Shown piece by piece: positions 9,301-20,000 of a stretch of DNA of 64,000 nucleotides. A program made the translations under genes and the position numbers. The first letter of the stretch is position 1. Each line of letters opens with the position of its first letter. Under the pieces are notes generated by a model. The model was not told the DNA's origin, did not search any database, and saw only the letters and a program-made list of their open reading frames with translations. Origin of the DNA: Phaeobacter sp. B1627 (GTDB lineage Bacteria > Pseudomonadota > Alphaproteobacteria > Rhodobacterales > Rhodobacteraceae); assembly GCF_006265095.1 (NCBI RefSeq), contig NZ_VCNK01000021.1, positions 119,583 through 183,582 on the forward strand, read 5' to 3'.

Positions 9301-10335
9301 AGCGCCCGCCCCCGCGACGGTGGCCGTATTGAGGTCAGCGGCCCGGTGGCACTGGAGGCGCCATATAATGGCACCATACAGATCGGGCTGGTCGATGTCG
9401 TCCTGACGGACAACCTGTCATATGACACATCGCTGAGCGGCGAACTGCGCCTTGCCGGTCCACTGGCCGGGAACAGCAGGCTCAGCGGGCGCATTGATGT
9501 GGGAGAGACCAATTTCAACCTCAATACGGCCGGCGGCGCCGTCTCGGCTGCGCCTATTCCCCCGATCCACCATTCCGGACAAAACGCGGCCCAGACCGCC
9601 ACGCGCATCCGCGCAGGCCTCGTCGAGACCAGCACGGGTGGCAACAGCAGCAATAGCGATATCGCGCTGGATGTGCTGATCAGCGCGCCCAACCGCATTT
9701 TCGCACGGGGCCGCGGATTGAACGCGGAACTCGGCGGGGCCATCACGGTGCGCGGCACCGCATCAAACCCGGCCCCCTCGGGACAAATCGGCCTCGTGCG
9801 CGGGACATTCGACATCCTGGGCCGACGCCTCACTCTGGACGAAGGGCGTGTCACATTGCTTGGCGATCTGCGGCCCAATCTCCAGTTCAGCTCCACCGCC
9901 AACACCGAACAGGGCACAGCCACGCTGGAGATCTCGGGCCGGGTGGACAGCCCGACGATCGAAGTCACCTCAGACCCGGCACGACCCAGCGAGGAGGCGC
10001 TTGCGCTGCTTCTCTTTGGAGACAACATTCAGGATCTTTCCCCCCTGGCGCTGGCGCGTCTGGCAGGATCTGCCCTCACCCTCAGCGGTCGCGGCGGCGG
10101 CGCACAAAAAGCGCTGCGCGAGGCGACGGGCGCGAACAACATCGACCTGGGGAACGGAAACCTTGGCCTTGGCGGCTATCTCGCCGACAACATCTACACA
10201 GACCTCAACATCACCCCCGAGGGCGACAGCGAGGTGACCATCAACCTAGACTTGTCGAAATCGCTGACGGTGACCGGCTCTGCCGACAGTGTGGGCACCA
10301 CCGGGGTGGGGATCTTCTATAAACGGGACTACTGA
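6298..10335 (+). CDS. tamB: TamB-type translocation/assembly module inner-membrane protein (DUF490)
   Basis: TamB is a very long, mostly beta-structured periplasmic protein anchored in the inner membrane that pairs with TamA. This one has 1345 residues. It starts with a TTG codon overlapping the tamA stop (TTGA), followed by a hydrophobic signal/anchor (LLRLFLCLAAAAILLP, residues 11-26). The middle is a long run of AsmA-like beta repeats (patterns such as LTLSTRL, SGTVALEG). The C-terminal 200 residues carry the DUF490 signature: ASNPAPSGQIGLVRGTFDIL, a long beta segment, PSEEALALLLFG, and a terminal IFYKRDY. An ATG further in would remove the signal segment, so the TTG start is preferred. 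Confidence 0.9.
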   Translation: MTYSPRTLGRLLRLFLCLAAAAILLPRATLAQSDMAQSALAQPDASETGGLLVSFLEDTLSDESRQISVQGLEGAFSSQARIARLTVSDEDGVWLTVEGAELDWNRLALVRGRFSVNRLAAERITIERSPKPVPTDPDLPTPEATPFALPELPVSLEIADLSVGEIILGERLTGQQATLSVAGAMSLADGALETDLRVVRLDRAGDVLTLEISFANASQHLGLDVVLNEAAGGLVSSALDLPGRPDLSLAITGDGPLSDFVAKIGFATDGSDRISGTVALEGVGDIADGAPAGIAFAADLGGNIDPLLRPDFRPFFGPGIRATLNGRTLAGGGLEVETLAVDTRALRLDGALTLNGNVLDTANLTAEIAPPEGQSAVILPVPGADTTVAAITLTLQKTEGTEWNINGAIDQLRTPDVTLDRAVINAAGRLDQSVGFAVDGALDAQLGGLVLSDPALSTALGTELTLSTRLTTDEGADFRLRDLDVQGAGYGARGEIRFAGVENDLKIAADLTLVAEQLDRFSDLAGQTLSGAAQAEVTGHIQPLSGAFGVDLSLTGQDLGAGIEQLTPLLAGESRLALVAARDTSGLRIDKFDLDAAEVSATGHGTLNSGEGILRLDAQLDRVDRFLPNLSGPARLTAEFDRSGDRLDGTVKLRGPSEIAMDLDGGLTLAGEAEFGFEAFVGSPEALVAQLEGAPLTAKGIATRRGGDWSGQADVTAAGGATARVTGGYSEATSNVELSLSALIAHLDHFVPDLSGQATTTLSATRTDGSWQGEGRLTGPGDSSARFDGSFAEASGDVDLDLTANVGDVRAFTQTLGGTASADIAATRRSGAWTAGGSVTGPAGTSANITGSFNEADGAAKVTFDALVQQLQQIVPGLDGVLSAKGQASRANGLWTLDTTADGPLGIDSRISGTWDEGTSLADITARGALRLEGANAFLKPNLLKGLASFDLALRGPAALQSVSGTITTSDAQLVLPQAAQSIDDIVTHIALSNGSALLDLSARPRDGGRIEVSGPVALEAPYNGTIQIGLVDVVLTDNLSYDTSLSGELRLAGPLAGNSRLSGRIDVGETNFNLNTAGGAVSAAPIPPIHHSGQNAAQTATRIRAGLVETSTGGNSSNSDIALDVLISAPNRIFARGRGLNAELGGAITVRGTASNPAPSGQIGLVRGTFDILGRRLTLDEGRVTLLGDLRPNLQFSSTANTEQGTATLEISGRVDSPTIEVTSDPARPSEEALALLLFGDNIQDLSPLALARLAGSALTLSGRGGGAQKALREATGANNIDLGNGNLGLGGYLADNIYTDLNITPEGDSEVTINLDLSKSLTVTGSADSVGTTGVGIFYKRDY

Positions 10336-10403
10336 CAGGCGGGCCCGTTTACTTCTCGCCACCACTCTACAAGATTGCGAATATCCCAAAGATCGCGTGA
10401 ACC

Positions 10404-11393
10404 ATGACAGATGCCCCTGCCCCTCCGGTGCCCTCTCCCGTCGATGCGGTCGTGATCGGCCGGAATGAGGGGACCCGACTGATGGCCTGCCTCGACAATC
10501 TCGCCAGTCAGGTGAGACGGATCATCTATGTCGACAGCGGCTCTACAGATGGGTCGGTTGAGGCGGCACAAAACCGCGGGGCCGAGGTCGTCGCGCTGGA
10601 CATGTCGCAGCCCTTCACCGCCGCACGGGCGCGCAATGCAGGTCTTGCCTATATCCGCGACACAGCGCCGCCGGACCAGGATCCGCTGATACAGTTCATC
10701 GATGGAGACTGCATTCTCGATGCGGGTTGGGTGCCGCGCGCGGCGGCCTTTCTCGCGGCCCGCCCGAAGGTCGCCGTGGTATGCGGACGACGGTCAGAGC
10801 AATACCCCGACGCCAGTGTGTATAATCAGCTCTGCGACAGGGAATGGAACACGCCGGTGGGCGAGGCGCTGGCCTGCGGCGGCGATGCGCTGATGCGGCG
10901 CAATGCGGTGGAGGCCGTCGGCGGCTATCGCGACACGTTGATCGCGGGGGAAGAACCAGAACTCTGCCTGCGCCTGCGTCAGGCCGGCTGGATCATCTGG
11001 CGGCTCGATGCGGATATGACCCTGCACGACGCGCAGATGACGCGATTTTTGCAGTGGTGGAAACGCACGCGCCGGGCCGGCCACGCTTTTGCCGAAGGCG
11101 CATTCCTCCACGGCGCCCCCCCAGAACGGCATTGGGTCGCGCAGACGCGCCGGGCCCTTCTTTGGGGACTGGTGCTGCCTGTGGTGATCATTGGGCTGGC
11201 GTTTTTCAGCCCGATGTCCATGGGAGTGGCGGCTCTGGCCTACCCAATACAGTTCCTGCGCCTCGCGCGGCGCGACGGGGCGATACAGGCCTGGTTTTCA
11301 ATCGTCGGGAAGTTTGCCGAGACGCAGGGCATCGTCGAATTTCACATCAACCGCCTGTTGCGCCGGAGCCGGGGGGTGATGGAGTACCGATAG
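10404..11393 (+). CDS. Family 2 glycosyltransferase, membrane associated
   Basis: The GT-A fold glycosyltransferase begins PVDAVVIGRNEGTRLMACL and has VDSGSTDGS, then the metal/nucleotide-binding DGD motif in IQFIDGDCILDAGW. The later acceptor-site segment GGYRDTLIAGEEPELCLRLR matches the usual ED.L.R pattern. After residue 245 there is one or two membrane-spanning segments (LLWGLVLPVVIIGLAFFS). Length is 329 residues. The start ATG has only a weak ribosome site. It is the first gene of the polysaccharide locus, 68 bp after tamB. The donor sugar cannot be read from the sequence. Its role is taken to be one transfer step in assembling the exopolysaccharide repeat unit. Confidence 0.85.
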   Translation: MTDAPAPPVPSPVDAVVIGRNEGTRLMACLDNLASQVRRIIYVDSGSTDGSVEAAQNRGAEVVALDMSQPFTAARARNAGLAYIRDTAPPDQDPLIQFIDGDCILDAGWVPRAAAFLAARPKVAVVCGRRSEQYPDASVYNQLCDREWNTPVGEALACGGDALMRRNAVEAVGGYRDTLIAGEEPELCLRLRQAGWIIWRLDADMTLHDAQMTRFLQWWKRTRRAGHAFAEGAFLHGAPPERHWVAQTRRALLWGLVLPVVIIGLAFFSPMSMGVAALAYPIQFLRLARRDGAIQAWFSIVGKFAETQGIVEFHINRLLRRSRGVMEYR

Positions 11394-11394
11394 T

Positions 11395-12183
11395 TCAGGT
11401 CTTGTCCTGAACAGGATCAAGAGGCAGGCGCGGCGTTGCCCGAAGTCGAAACGCTCTTAGAACCTGACCGGGCAGGACCGCGAAACACCGCGCATATCGC
11501 GGCGCCAAGCGCATCGGGCTTCCCAACATGCGCCAAAGCCACTCCATGGCCAGATGTCTCACCCAGAGCGGCGCCCGGTTCTGGTGGCCGGCCACGAAAT
11601 CCAGTCCTGCCCCGATCGAGGCGAACCCGACATGTGGGGCCAATTGTCGTCCCAATTGCGCGAAACGCTCTTGTTTGGGGGCACCCAGCGCCACAAAACA
11701 CAAACCGATATCCTGATCCGCCATCTCGCACAGGATTTTTTGAGCCTCCTCGCCAGTGGGGTCAAAGTTCTGGCTCGGTGCTTTGATATAAGTGATATTC
11801 AGCCCCGGCACCCAATGCATCAGCGCCGCGCCCGCGCGATTGAGAACCGGTTCGACCGAGCCCACCAAGGCCACATTCACCTCTGCCTGCGCGGCCATTT
11901 TGCTGAGTGGCGTCACCAGATCAGAACCGGGCATCAGTGCCACCGGACGTTTGGCAAGTCGCGACAACCAGACAATCGGGCGACCGTCGGCCACCACCAT
12001 ATCCTGATCCAGATAGGCGGACAGAAAGGCCTCGTCTTTCGATAATTTGACAAGATGGTCCAGATTCAAGGTCGCCAAAGCAAAGCCCTCACCCTCGCGG
12101 AACCTATGGGCAATTTTTGTCTTCAACATGCACAGATCCGTCACGTTCACGACAAGACGTTGAGTGTTGAACAAAAAATACAT
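11395..12183 (-). CDS. WecG/TagA/CpsF family glycosyltransferase
   Basis: This 262-residue protein belongs to the GT26 family (UDP-ManNAc transferase WecG, TagA, CpsF), which adds a sugar to an undecaprenyl-linked intermediate. Visible family landmarks are ATLNLDHLVKL, MVVADGRPIVWLSR, the GSDL motif, LCFVALGAPKQE (the GxPKQE motif) and the C-terminal block GAGLDFVAGHQNRAP followed by WLWRMLGSP. An in-frame TTG at 12216 would add 11 residues, but the ATG at 12183 fits the family start better. Neither has a convincing ribosome site. It converges with the GT2 gene at 10404 (stops only a base apart) and is divergent from the Wzy-like gene. Confidence 0.88.
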   Translation of the reverse strand: MYFLFNTQRLVVNVTDLCMLKTKIAHRFREGEGFALATLNLDHLVKLSKDEAFLSAYLDQDMVVADGRPIVWLSRLAKRPVALMPGSDLVTPLSKMAAQAEVNVALVGSVEPVLNRAGAALMHWVPGLNITYIKAPSQNFDPTGEEAQKILCEMADQDIGLCFVALGAPKQERFAQLGRQLAPHVGFASIGAGLDFVAGHQNRAPLWVRHLAMEWLWRMLGSPMRLAPRYARCFAVLPGQVLRAFRLRATPRLPLDPVQDKT

Positions 12184-12301
12184 ATCGATTCGAATCTCTT
12201 TGATGCAGGGCTGCAAGTCTCTTACTAAGCTCAGAGAACGTCGTGGCAGTTCTTACGTATAGCAGTAGAACGGGATTTGGGTCGAAATAGGGCGGGAATA
12301 C

Positions 12302-13768
12302 GTGCCAAACGCGATTGCGTATATGATGCTGCTGGCATGGCCTGTTGCGGCTTTGGTCTTTTTTCAAAGGTTGCCGCTACAGCGGGCGATCCTGCTGTGT
12401 CTGATCGGCGGCTATCTTTTGCTGCCTCCGATTGCCTCCTTCGACCTGCCGCTCGTGCCCGACCTCGACAAGTTTTCGATCAGCTCGCTCACTGCCCTTG
12501 CCGGCTGCCTCTTTGTGGCCAAAGCACCGGTTCCCTTTTTGCCTCGGCACGGCTTCATGCGCGTGGTTGTGGTGCTGTTCGTGCTCTGCGCTTTGCCGAC
12601 GGTGTTGACCAATACGGACGCCATCGTGTTCCAATCGATACCGCATTCCAGCCCGATCATCTTTTTCAACGATCAGCTACCCGGATTGCGCTGGCGGGAT
12701 CTGGGGTCCGTGGTGATCGGCCAGGTGATTGTTCTCATCCCGTTCTTCATCGCACGCAGATATCTTTCGTCGCCGACCGCTCACCGCGATCTGCTGCTGG
12801 CCTTCTGCATTGCAGGGGTCATCTACGCCGTCCCGTCCCTGATCGAAATCCGGTTCAGCCCGCAGACGAACGTCTGGATCTATGGCTTCTTTCAGCATGA
12901 CTTTGCGCAGATGATGCGCAGCGGCGGCTTTCGTCCAATCGTGTTTTTGCCGCATGCATTGTGGTTGGCCCTGTTCATGCTGTGCGCCGTGCTGGCCGCA
13001 ACCGCACTTGCCCGCGCCGCAGACGACCGGAACAAGATGCGATACATCATTGCCGCCTTCTTCCTATTTTGCGTGCTGTTCCTCTGCAAAAGTCTGGCGT
13101 CCCTCTCCTATGGGTTGATCTTTACGCCTGTGGTGGCACTGGCCTCATTCAGATCGCAGATAAAGCTTGCCCTGATTATCGCCATCATTGGCTGCATCTA
13201 TCCGATGCTGCGCAACACAGGTGTGATCCCGGTGGAGGCGATCGTCGCTCAGGTCGAGCACTTCAGCCCCGAGCGCGCCCAATCACTGGGATATCGCTTT
13301 GACAACGAAAAAGTTCTGCTGGAGCGCGCGGCTGAAAAGCCAGTGTTCGGATGGGGAGGATGGGGGCGAAACCTGATACATGACGCTGAAACCGGCCGCA
13401 TCCTGTCAATCCCGGATGGCCATTGGATCATTGCCTTCGGAACCTTTGGCTGGCTTGGGTATCTGGCCGAGATGAGCATTCTGGCCGGATCGCTGGCGCT
13501 GCTGTTCGGCGCGACCCGCAAAGCCCCCAAACGTGATATCTCGCCCTATATCTCCTGTATTGCCCTGATGCTTGGGGCGACCATGATCGACATGCTGCTG
13601 AATGATACTCTGGTCCCTGTCACCTGGATGTGCGCCGGCGCCATCCTCGGCTATGCTGAACGATTGTTGTATCCGGATCTGTTTTGCCAACGGCCATCGC
13701 TGTTCAACGGGCGTCAGGAAATGGACGCCCGCTCTGCCGGTGCGCGCCTGACGGCCCCGACGGAGTGA
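12302..13768 (+). CDS. Polytopic membrane protein, probable Wzy-type polysaccharide polymerase / O-antigen ligase-like
   Basis: The 488-residue protein has about ten to eleven hydrophobic membrane segments, with a longer hydrophilic loop near residues 320-380. In that loop the sequence RAAEKPVFGWGGWGRN followed by DGHWIIAFGTFGWLGYLAE matches the conserved loop of O-antigen polymerase/ligase proteins (PxxGWG, then a histidine and G.fG..G). Wzy enzymes join undecaprenyl-linked repeat units in the periplasm. The start is a GTG at 12302, and an ATG 21 bases later is an alternative. It is transcribed divergently from the WecG-like gene. Its identity as Wzy rather than ligase rests on context with a Wzx and a chain-length protein in the same locus. 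Confidence 0.65.
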   Translation: MPNAIAYMMLLAWPVAALVFFQRLPLQRAILLCLIGGYLLLPPIASFDLPLVPDLDKFSISSLTALAGCLFVAKAPVPFLPRHGFMRVVVVLFVLCALPTVLTNTDAIVFQSIPHSSPIIFFNDQLPGLRWRDLGSVVIGQVIVLIPFFIARRYLSSPTAHRDLLLAFCIAGVIYAVPSLIEIRFSPQTNVWIYGFFQHDFAQMMRSGGFRPIVFLPHALWLALFMLCAVLAATALARAADDRNKMRYIIAAFFLFCVLFLCKSLASLSYGLIFTPVVALASFRSQIKLALIIAIIGCIYPMLRNTGVIPVEAIVAQVEHFSPERAQSLGYRFDNEKVLLERAAEKPVFGWGGWGRNLIHDAETGRILSIPDGHWIIAFGTFGWLGYLAEMSILAGSLALLFGATRKAPKRDISPYISCIALMLGATMIDMLLNDTLVPVTWMCAGAILGYAERLLYPDLFCQRPSLFNGRQEMDARSAGARLTAPTE

Positions 13769-14040
13769 ACAGATGCCCCCAGAACCCGCCCGCCGATGCG
13801 GGTCTCAGACCGCAATATGGCCACAATAGCTCCTCTTGGCTGCCCAAGATGTTTCGTAAAAGCTGCATATAATCGCGCTGTTCCGTGTAACTTCAGTGTA
13901 CAGGTGAACGCGCATCATGGTCCCTGTATCTGGGGCTGACGTCCCTGTATTGAGGGTATTCAGATGCTCGCTGTTTTTGGGCCGGAACTCAACTAGGTAG
14001 AAGAGGCTGCGGTGTTTTCACCCCAAAGGACAATACGCAC
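13769..14040 (+). promoter_or_regulatory. Leader/promoter region of the PKS-NRPS operon with a spaced direct repeat
   Basis: This 272-bp gap holds a hairpin around 13784-13816 (ACCCGC...GCGGGT, overlapping the small palindrome GGTCTCAGACC) that could close the upstream transcript but has no T-tract. It also has a perfect TATAAT at 13868-13873 with no clear -35 box. A ten-base direct repeat GTCCCTGTAT occurs at 13920-13929 and 13941-13950, start to start 21 bp apart (two helical turns). The PKS ribosome site AAGGA lies about ten bases before its ATG. I see no gene here. Confidence 0.4.
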
Positions 14041-17000
14041 ATGGGACATCCAGCGTTGACGCGCCACCCCGCAATCAACCCGGAGGATATCGCGGTTGTC
14101 GGCATGGCCGTTGCCCTGCCCGGCGCGGCGTCGGTTCAGGAGTTCTGGACCAACCTGCGCGATGGCATTGAATCCATCGACGTGCTGGACCACGACGGCC
14201 TGTTGCAGGCGGGCGAACCTGCGGAGCTGATCAATGCGCCCAACTACGTTCCGGCGGCTGCCCTGCTCCCCGGCTATGACACGTTTGATGCGGAGTTTTT
14301 TGGCTTCTCACCGAAGGAAGCGGCCATTCTTGACCCGCAACATCGCAAGTTCCTCGAAGTCGCCTGGACTGCGATGGAGGATGCCGGACATACACCGGAG
14401 AGCCTGAAGGGTCAGGTGGGGGTCTATGCCGGCTGTGGCATGGGCAGCTATTTCTATTTCAACATTTGTTCGAACCCGGATCTGGTCGACGATGTCGGCA
14501 TGTTCCTGCTGCGCCATACCGGCAATGACAAGGATTTCCTCACCACCCGGGTCAGCCATGTTTTCGACCTGAAGGGCCCCTCGGTCAACGTGCAGACCGC
14601 GTGTTCCACGTCGCTTGTTGCCATCCACTACGCAGCAGAAGCGCTTCGCAATGGCGAATGTGAGATGGCCCTGGCCGGGGGCGTGACCATCGAGCTGCCG
14701 CAGGGCCGTGGCTATCTCTACAAGGAAAACGAGATCCTGTCGCCGGACGGTCATTGCCACGCTTTTGACCATAGGGCGCAAGGCACTGTGTTTGGATCAG
14801 GTGCGGGGGCGGTCGCGCTGCGCAGGCTCAGCGATGCAATTGCCGACGGGGACCACATTTGGGCCGTACTAAAGGGGTCGGCGATCAACAACGATGGCGC
14901 CGCCAAGGCCGGCTATCTCGCCCCCTCTGTTGACGGTCAGTCCGGCGCCGTGCGCAAGGCCATGACGGCGGCTGGCATCCCCGCTGATACCATCGATTAT
15001 GTCGAATGCCACGGCACCGGCACCTATATCGGTGACCCGATCGAGGTCGCCGCCTTGACCGAGGCCTACCGCGATCACACCGACGCGCAGGGCTATTGCC
15101 GGCTGGGATCGGTGAAAACCAATATCGGGCATCTGGACACGGCCGCCGGAGTGGCCGGTTTCGTCAAGACCGCTCTGGCGCTCGCCAACACGTCGCTGCC
15201 ACCTTCGTTGAGTTTTGAGCGCCCCAACCCGACCATAGATTTTGAAACCTCCCCCTTTCGGGTCAATGACCGGCTGGTTCCCTGGGTCTCCTACAAGGGG
15301 CCCCGGCGCGCCGCGATCAATGCGCTCGGCGTAGGCGGCACCAATGCCCATGCCATTCTGGAAGAGGCACCCGAACCCCGCCCCTCGGAAGAAAGTGATT
15401 TCCCCTTTCAGATCATATGCCTGTCCGGGCAGACCAAGGCGGCGCTGGAGGAAAACACAGGCAACCTCGTGTCCTATCTGCGCGCAAATCCCGATGCGGA
15501 TCTGGCCGATGTTGCCTTCACCCTGAAGGAAGGGCGCCGCGGTTTTGCCAAACGCCGGACCGTGGTGGCGCATTCCGCGACCGAGGCGGCTGACCTGTTG
15601 GAGGCCGGCAATCCCCGGCAGGTTTTCACTCATGATCACCTCGGGGCCGATCCGGAGGTCGTGTTCATGTTCCCCGGTGGCGGCGCCCAATATACCGGAA
15701 TGGCCCGCGATCTCTACGAAACGGAGCCGGTTTTCGCCGATTGGATGGACCGGGGGCTGGACCATCTTGCGAACAAGGTGGATTTTGACATCCGGTCCCT
15801 GTGGCTGCCGGAACCAAGTGCGAAGGACACCGCCGAGGCGGCGCTGCTTCAGCCTTCGGTGCAACTGCCTCTGATCATGATCGTGGAATACGCGCTGGCG
15901 CAACTGTGGATCAGCTGGGGGGTGAAGCCCGTGGCCATGGTCGGCCATTCCATGGGTGAGAACACAGCCGCTTGTCTTGCGGGGGTCATGACCTTCGAGG
16001 ATTGTATCGATCTGGTCCATTTGCGCGGGCAGCTGTTTGACACAATCGAACCGGGCGGCATGCTGTCGATTTCGCTCTCCCGCGCCGAAGTCGAACAGCT
16101 GATCGGCGATGATCTGGATATCGCAAGCGTCAACGCCCCCGACCTGACCGCCGTATCCGGCCCCGCTGACCGGCTGGAGGCGCTGGCAAACACGCTGCGC
16201 GCACGTTCGGTGGATTTTCAGCCTATCCCGATCGATATCGCCGCCCACAGCCGCATGCTGGAACCGATCCTTGCGCCCTATCGGGAGTTCCTGAGCCGCC
16301 TGCACCTCAAGGCACCGCGCCTGCCGGTAATGTCCAATCGCACAGGCAAACCGCTGACCCCTGAACAGGCCACGAGTGCCGACTACTGGGTTGCCCAGCT
16401 GCGCAACACGGTGAACTTCGCCGATTGTCTCGACACGCTCTCGGCCACGGCCGACCGGATCTATCTTGAGGTTGGCCCCGGCAAAGCGCTCAGCGCCTTG
16501 GCGCAAATGGCGCCTGCCGTGTCACCCGGACAGGTTCTCAGCTCGCTGCGCCATCCCGATCAGGATGTTGCGGATGATGCCTATTTCTTCGGCATCATAG
16601 GTCGGCTCTGGGCCTGCGGACGAGAGGCCGACTGGTCACAAATCTGGGGAGATGCCCGCCGACAGCGCCTGTCCCTGCCGACCTATGCCTTTCAACGCAA
16701 ACGCTATTTCATCGAACCCGGCAGACCGGCAAGGGACACCCAGCCCGAACCACCGGCCCGCCATGATGATATGGATGATTGGGGCTATCGTCCCGTTTGG
16801 TTGCCGCGTAGCGCGGCCTGCGGCGCCGAGCTTGACGCGGAGCTGGCACAGACTTCGTTTCGCTGGCTGGTGTTTGAAGATCCAACGGGACAGGCGGCCG
16901 CCTGTGCGGATCGCCTTCTGGCCGCCGGACATCAGGTTGTCCGGGTCCGGCCCGGCGACACCTATGCACAGCTCGCCCCCGACCTCTACCAGATCGCGCC

Positions 17001-20000
17001 GGAAGAGGGGCGTTTGGGATATGAGGCTTTGTTGTCAGACCTTGCAGGCGCCGACCTGCTGCCGCAGCGGATCGCGCATTTCTGGCTCGTCACCGCAGAA
17101 GAGAGCTTCCGTCCGGGCTCGTCGTTTTTTGTCCGAAACATCGAGATGGGCATGCTGTCGCTCACGGGTCTCGGCCAGGCGCTGGCTGCGGCCGAGATGG
17201 CAGAGCCGGTCCATATCAGCGTCTTCACCACCGGCGCGGCGCAGATCCGGAGCGAGGCGCTGCCGTATCCGGAAAAAGCGATGATCGCGGGCCCCGCAGG
17301 CATCCTGCCCCGCGAAGTGCCGGGCGTCACGGTTGCAACATGCGACATCCAGCTGCCCGCCAGTGCCCCGCGCCGTGTTTCAGCATTCCTGCAGGGGGCC
17401 AAGGCCGCTGATATCACCTCCCGACTGCTGGAGGAGCTTTTGGCAGATCCCGCGGATCTCGCTGCCGCATGGCGGGGTGAGGCGCGGTTCGAACTCGCCT
17501 ATCGGCCCGCGAAGCTCTCGTCCCCGGAGCCGGGAGATCTGCCGCTGCGTCTTGGTGGCCACTATTTTCTGACCGGCGGCTATGGCGGCATCGGCATCAC
17601 AGTGGCCCAGCACCTGATGCAGAACTTTGATGCCCGTATCACCCTGCTGTCGCGACAGGCCCTGCCCGCGCCCGAAGACTGGGATCGCTACCTGCGCCAG
17701 CACGGGCCAAACGACCGGACATCCACCCGCATCAGGGCGGTGCAGCAGCTGCAAGCCAGCGGGCGCGGCGAGGTCCTGACCCTCAGCGGCGATGTCTGCA
17801 ATCTGCAGGACATGCGCGCGGCCCTGGACGCCGCCGAAGCGGCCTTTGGCCCCGTGACCGGCGTGTTCCACGCTGCGGGCCGGATTGACGATGCGCCCCT
17901 TCTGGCCAAAACCGAGCGCGAAATCGCAGCTGTGCTCGCTCCGAAAGTCAGCGGTCTACGTGTGCTCGATCAGGTGTTCCCCGATGGTGCCTTGGAGGTG
18001 ATGGTCCTGTTTTCCTCCTCCTCCACCGTCACGCGACCCGCAGGTCAGGTCGATTATGTGGCGGCGAATGAGTACCTCAATGCCTGGGCCAAATCGCGGC
18101 GGGGCGGCAAAACCCGCGTCATTGCCATCGACTGGGGGGTATGGGCCGAGACCGGGATGGCCGCCGAGGCGATGGCCCAAAGGCGGGGCGGCGCAAACCC
18201 CACGCCCCCGGCGCCCTGCGATGCGGCCCTGTGGGACAGTCAGAGCTTTGACAGATCAGGAGCCCCTGTGTTTCGGAGCCACTTCGATGCCTGTGGGGAT
18301 TGGGTGCTGAACGAACATCGCACCGCGCAGGGTACAGCCCTGATGCCCGGCACCGGCACATTGGAATTGATCGCAGAGGGGCTCGGCTGCCTTGGCACAT
18401 CTGCGCCGTTCGAAATTCAGGATCTGTATTTTCTACAGCCCTTTGTCGTCGATGAAGGCAACCCGCGAGAAGCGGTGATGCGGTTGATCCCGACCGAACG
18501 GGGCTATGACGCAGATCTCCTCGGCGCGACGGCGGATGGGTTTGCCCGCATTGCAGAAGCTCAGGTCACTGCACTGTCCCCTGCCCCCGCCGCTGCGCCT
18601 TTGGATCTCGCCGCTATCGAAGCACGCTGCCCGCTGCGCGAAAGCGCAGAAGCCGGCGCGGCTCTGAGGTCACCACAAGACGCCAACCTGCGATTTGGTC
18701 CCCGCTGGCAGGTGTTGAAATCAACCGCATTCGGTGAGGGCGAAGGCTTGGCGCGCCTGTGCCTGCCGGAGGCCGCCAATCAGGACGCGACCCTGCTGCA
18801 TCCCGGATTGATGGATCTTGCGACCGGTTGGGCGCTTTCCCTGGTCCCGGGCTATGGCGGCACCGCACTCTGGGTGCCGGTGTCCTATGGGGCAATCCGG
18901 GTCCTGTCGCCATTGCCACGCGAGATCGTCAGCTATGTGCGGTTGGCCGATCCGGATGCAACAGGCGAAACCGCATTGTTTGATATCACCCTGAGCGATC
19001 CTTCGGGGCGGCTTCTTGTGGAGATCACCCATTTCCGCATGCAAAGGCTAGGCGGCGGCTTCGACCTTCTGCCCGCCCGCACCGACACCACAGCCGCCGC
19101 GCTCGGACTGACCTCGGAAGCGGAGATGCAGCATCCCCTGTCGCGCGCCGAGCAGCGCCTTGCCGCCAATATCGACAACGGCATCCGACCGGAGGAAGGG
19201 GGCGCCGCTCTTGAGCGTGCTCTTGGCAGTGGACTGTCGCAGATCGTCGTCTCCTCTCTTGATCTGCCCACCCTGATCGCTCAAGCCGCCGCGGAGGATC
19301 AGCCCCAGCCCGCCACCGGGACCCAGAGCTTTGATCGGCCGGACCTCGACACCGACTATATCGCCCCGCACTCTGCTACCGAGAAAACCCTGGCGGAGTG
19401 TTTTGCCACGCTGTTGGGATTGTCGCAGGTGGGCGTGGAAGACAGCTTTTTCGATCTCGGCGGGCATTCGCTTGTGGCCGTGCGCCTCTTTGCTCAGATC
19501 AAGCGCAGCTTTGGTGTGGAATGGCCCATGTCGGTCCTGTTTGACGCCCCGACCATCGCGGCCCTTGCCAAGCGGATCGAGCTGGAAGCCCCCAATCTGA
19601 GCGAGGCCCCCGGCGACGGGGAAGCGCCCGCGCGGCCCCCGGCCACAGCGCAGGTATTGACCCATCTGGTTAAACTTCACCCGGGAAAGACACCGCAGGC
19701 GCGCCCCGTCTTTATCGTCGCCGGAATGTTCGGCAATGTGCTCAATCTGCGTCATCTGGCGCAGATCCTGGGCGAAGACCGGCCCGTCTTCGGCATACAG
19801 GCGCGCGGCCTGATCGGTACTGAGGCCCCCCACAACCGGATTGATGACGCCGCGCGTGATTACATAGCCGAGATCCGGAGCATTCAGCCGGAAGGCCCCT
19901 ATCTGATCGGTGGCTTTTCAGGCGGAGGCATCTCCGCGTGGGACATGGCCCAGCAGTTGACCGCATCCGGCGACACAGTCGAGGCGTTGATCCTGCTGGA

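Noticed and set aside
14869..16506. A 545-codon open frame on the minus strand over the PKS KS-AT region
   Set aside because: It is antisense to KS and AT catalytic motifs and has no independent start signals.
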